This document shows, in pieces, positions 62,591 through 64,000 of a DNA stretch of 64,000 bases. The translations under genes and the position numbers were made by a program. The stretch lies in NCBI RefSeq assembly GCF_043290135.1, contig NC_134710.1:461505376-461569375 (forward strand), written 5' to 3'. The DNA comes from Rhipicephalus microplus. Taxonomy: Eukaryota > Arthropoda > Arachnida > Ixodida > Ixodidae. Every line of letters starts with the position of its first letter. Positions within the stretch are counted from its first letter, which is position 1. The notes beneath the pieces were generated by a model. The model was given only the letters and a program-made list of their open reading frames with translations. It made no database searches and was not told the DNA's origin.

Positions 62591-62986
62591 CTGTGTGTTA
62601 GATCACGGCAACTGCATATGTTGTATGATTCAGTCACCGTAACGCCACTGACGACCCCTGCTCTTCCCACACGTCAAGCAGCAGCAAGTGCCGTTAACAC
62701 GTACTGTGCTGTGAACGCAAAACAGATTCGAATTGGTCGCGTAGATAGCTAGCTTGACACATGATACGATAAGATTTGCGTCAGATATTCGACGTCTATA
62801 CGCACGCGTATGACAGTGGTGTCCGCAGCAGCTTCGTCATACGTACGGATAGCACCGCATCGGACGTCACGTCTGACAGAGAAACTTGATCGGTAATTTT
62901 TTCTCAATTAAATAGTCTACCTTGCACAACTTCAACCAACGATTATGCATATCAACGAGCTCTTCATGGTTTAATGACGAAAAGAT

Positions 62987-63050
62987 GATTGATTGATTGA
63001 TTGATATGTGGAGTTTAACGTCCCAAAACCACTATATGATTATGAGAAAT
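62987..63050 (-). repeat. Ruka-type SINE 3' fragment with TCAA tail
   Basis: On the minus strand TCATAATCATATAGTGGTTT, then TGGGACGTTAAACTCC, then (TCAA)n. Only the last 60 bp are left. The tetranucleotide tail differs from the AATT tail of the full copy. Confidence 0.8.
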
Positions 63051-63238
63051 GACGAAAAGATAGTTCTAATGTTGTGCCCGGCACATATATTACTCTCTCT
63101 CGCACTTGAAAAATCGGCGCCTGATTTGGGGCCAGAACAGCGCCAAAAAGCAGCAGACGTAGAAATTGACTCATATTCTAATTTTATGACATCGCGATGT
63201 TGACTTTTCAGCTGACGCCCGCAATAATGGTCGAACGG

Positions 63239-63600
63239 CAGGCCAATAATGCCGGTCTTATTGGATAGCTCCACCCATATGGGCTGCTACTTGAGCAACC
63301 TGGCCCGATGTGTCCGTTTTAATAGGCCGGCACAGCCTATATGGGCGGAAAGTTCTGAAAGCTGGCCCAATATAACCAATCTAATAGACTGGCACAACCA
63401 TCATTGGCAGAATGTTGTTAATGATAGTCCAACATAGCCGTTCTATTCGGCTTGCACAACCAATATTGGGGGTACGTTGTCAATGCTGGTCCAACGTCGC
63501 CGTTCTATTTGGCTGGCACAGCCAATCTGGCGGTACGTTGTGAAAACTGGGCCGTTCATGGGCTGGCAATGCTGATCTATCCCCAATATCGGGCCAACCT
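63239..63600 (+). repeat. 62-bp minisatellite, about 5-6 copies
   Basis: The anchors CTGGCCCGATG, CTGGCCCAATA, TAGTCCAACAT and CTGGTCCAACG lie at 63300, 63362, 63425 and 63486 (spacing 61-63 bp). A word like GGCTGGCACAGCCAATATTGG, which can form a small hairpin, occurs in most units. Copies are diverged. Confidence 0.85.
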
Positions 63601-63602
63601 TC

Positions 63603-63755
63603 TGTGCTGCCTGGGTAATTATTGCCGTTCTTGAAGGTGTGCCCGTAGATGCCCTTATTGATGCTGGTGCCACCATTTCTGTCATTGCTGAAAAAGTTTG
63701 CCGTTCAATTCGAAAAGTGACAACGCCTTACTTGGGATTTGTTTCATCGTTTTAA
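63603..63755 (+). pseudogene. Retropepsin fragment of an LTR retrotransposon
   Basis: A short frame reads VLEGVPVDALIDAGATISVI followed by AEKVCRSIRKVTTPYLGF and stops at 63753. The layout matches the active-site region of Ty3/Gypsy proteases (ALIDTGAxxSVI). The catalytic DTG is DAG here, so the fragment would be inactive. No RT follows before the window ends. It differs from the protease at 53.4 kb. Confidence 0.55.
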
Positions 63756-64000
63756 CGTTGTACCCATAGAAAAATTTTATGATTGGAAACTAGCTATCAG
63801 CTATAAAAAGGCTGTTTATAAAAATCAGCATGACCTTCTAAATCTTGCTAATCTAAGAGGAAATGTTCCTTTCTATTCTCTCCGCAAACAAGACTTCTGA
63901 AACATCCCCTTCTGCCGAACTGAATACGGACGACAAATGTTACAGTATTGTTTGCCTCACTTGCTAAATACTCTCCTCAGAAGCGAAATAGAAGTAGAGA
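63756..64000. other. No recognised gene
   Basis: AT-rich; nothing is recognised before the end of the window. Confidence 0.4.

Larger units (their letters stand above)
62011..63238. other. No recognised gene; simple repeat and SINE fragment
   Basis: Contains a (GTGC)n tract at 62559-62590 and a SINE 3' fragment listed separately. CpG-rich at 62640-62880. No gene is recognised. Confidence 0.4.

Noticed and set aside
41372..63050. LINE tail (TTGA)n at 41387-41400 and SINE tail (TCAA)n at 62987-63003 as evidence that the LINE mobilises the SINE
   Set aside because: In element orientation the tails are complementary, not identical, and the full SINE copy ends in AATT repeats. No shared 3' sequence is visible.

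Overview
The window is a piece of an animal nuclear genome made almost entirely of transposable-element sequence. It is most likely from an ixodid (hard) tick. This is inferred from a tRNA-derived SINE of the Ruka type known from hard ticks (49222-49465, with 5'-truncated copies at 20493, 48001 and 62987), from a LINE 3' end with a CATC tail that looks tick-like, and from the mix of P-element, pogo, PIF-like, Ty3/Gypsy, LINE and Penelope elements. I see no intact host gene. Every long reading frame that I recognise belongs to a mobile element, and every one of those is broken.

Layout. 0.7-3.7 kb: a THAP-domain P-element transposase, with its THAP intron still visible but with stops and frameshifts. 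4.43-5.53 kb: a pogo/Tigger-type element with matching ends and TA target duplications, keeping only the front of its transposase. 5.7-5.95 kb: a possible terminal host exon (minus strand). 8.4-10.1 kb: a small composite repeat and a MITE with about 50-bp inverted ends. 12.33-17.19 kb: a very large foldback, with two arms of about 1.8 kb around a 1.26-kb spacer. 17.29-17.49 kb: a frameshifted first exon of an uncharacterised arthropod protein type. 18.9-35.8 kb: mostly unrecognised AT-rich DNA holding tandem repeats, a second diverged inverted pair (21.57-22.47 kb), tRNA-like SINE heads and a 53-bp minisatellite.

36.2-41.4 kb: a nearly full-length non-LTR retrotransposon on the plus strand. 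It is preceded by four 294-bp monomers plus a partial fifth, each with a CRE-like site and a TATA box placed about 34 bp before the start of the next monomer. 44.9-46.56 kb: a 5'-truncated LINE of another clade. 49.48-55.45 kb: a complete but disabled Ty3/Gypsy element (minus strand) with two 406-bp LTRs, inserted in the 3' end of an older LINE and next to a SINE. 56.0-56.85 kb: an old Penelope-like remnant (plus strand). 58.17-61.91 kb: a second, nearly full-length Penelope-like element (minus strand) with 50-bp inverted ends bearing hammerhead-like relics and (AT)n on both sides. 63.2-63.76 kb: a 62-bp minisatellite followed by a retropepsin fragment.

The elements do not form a pathway. They are independent insertions, several of them nested. 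The best candidates for under-described biology are the LINE promoter-monomer array, the giant foldback and the inverted-end Penelope element.
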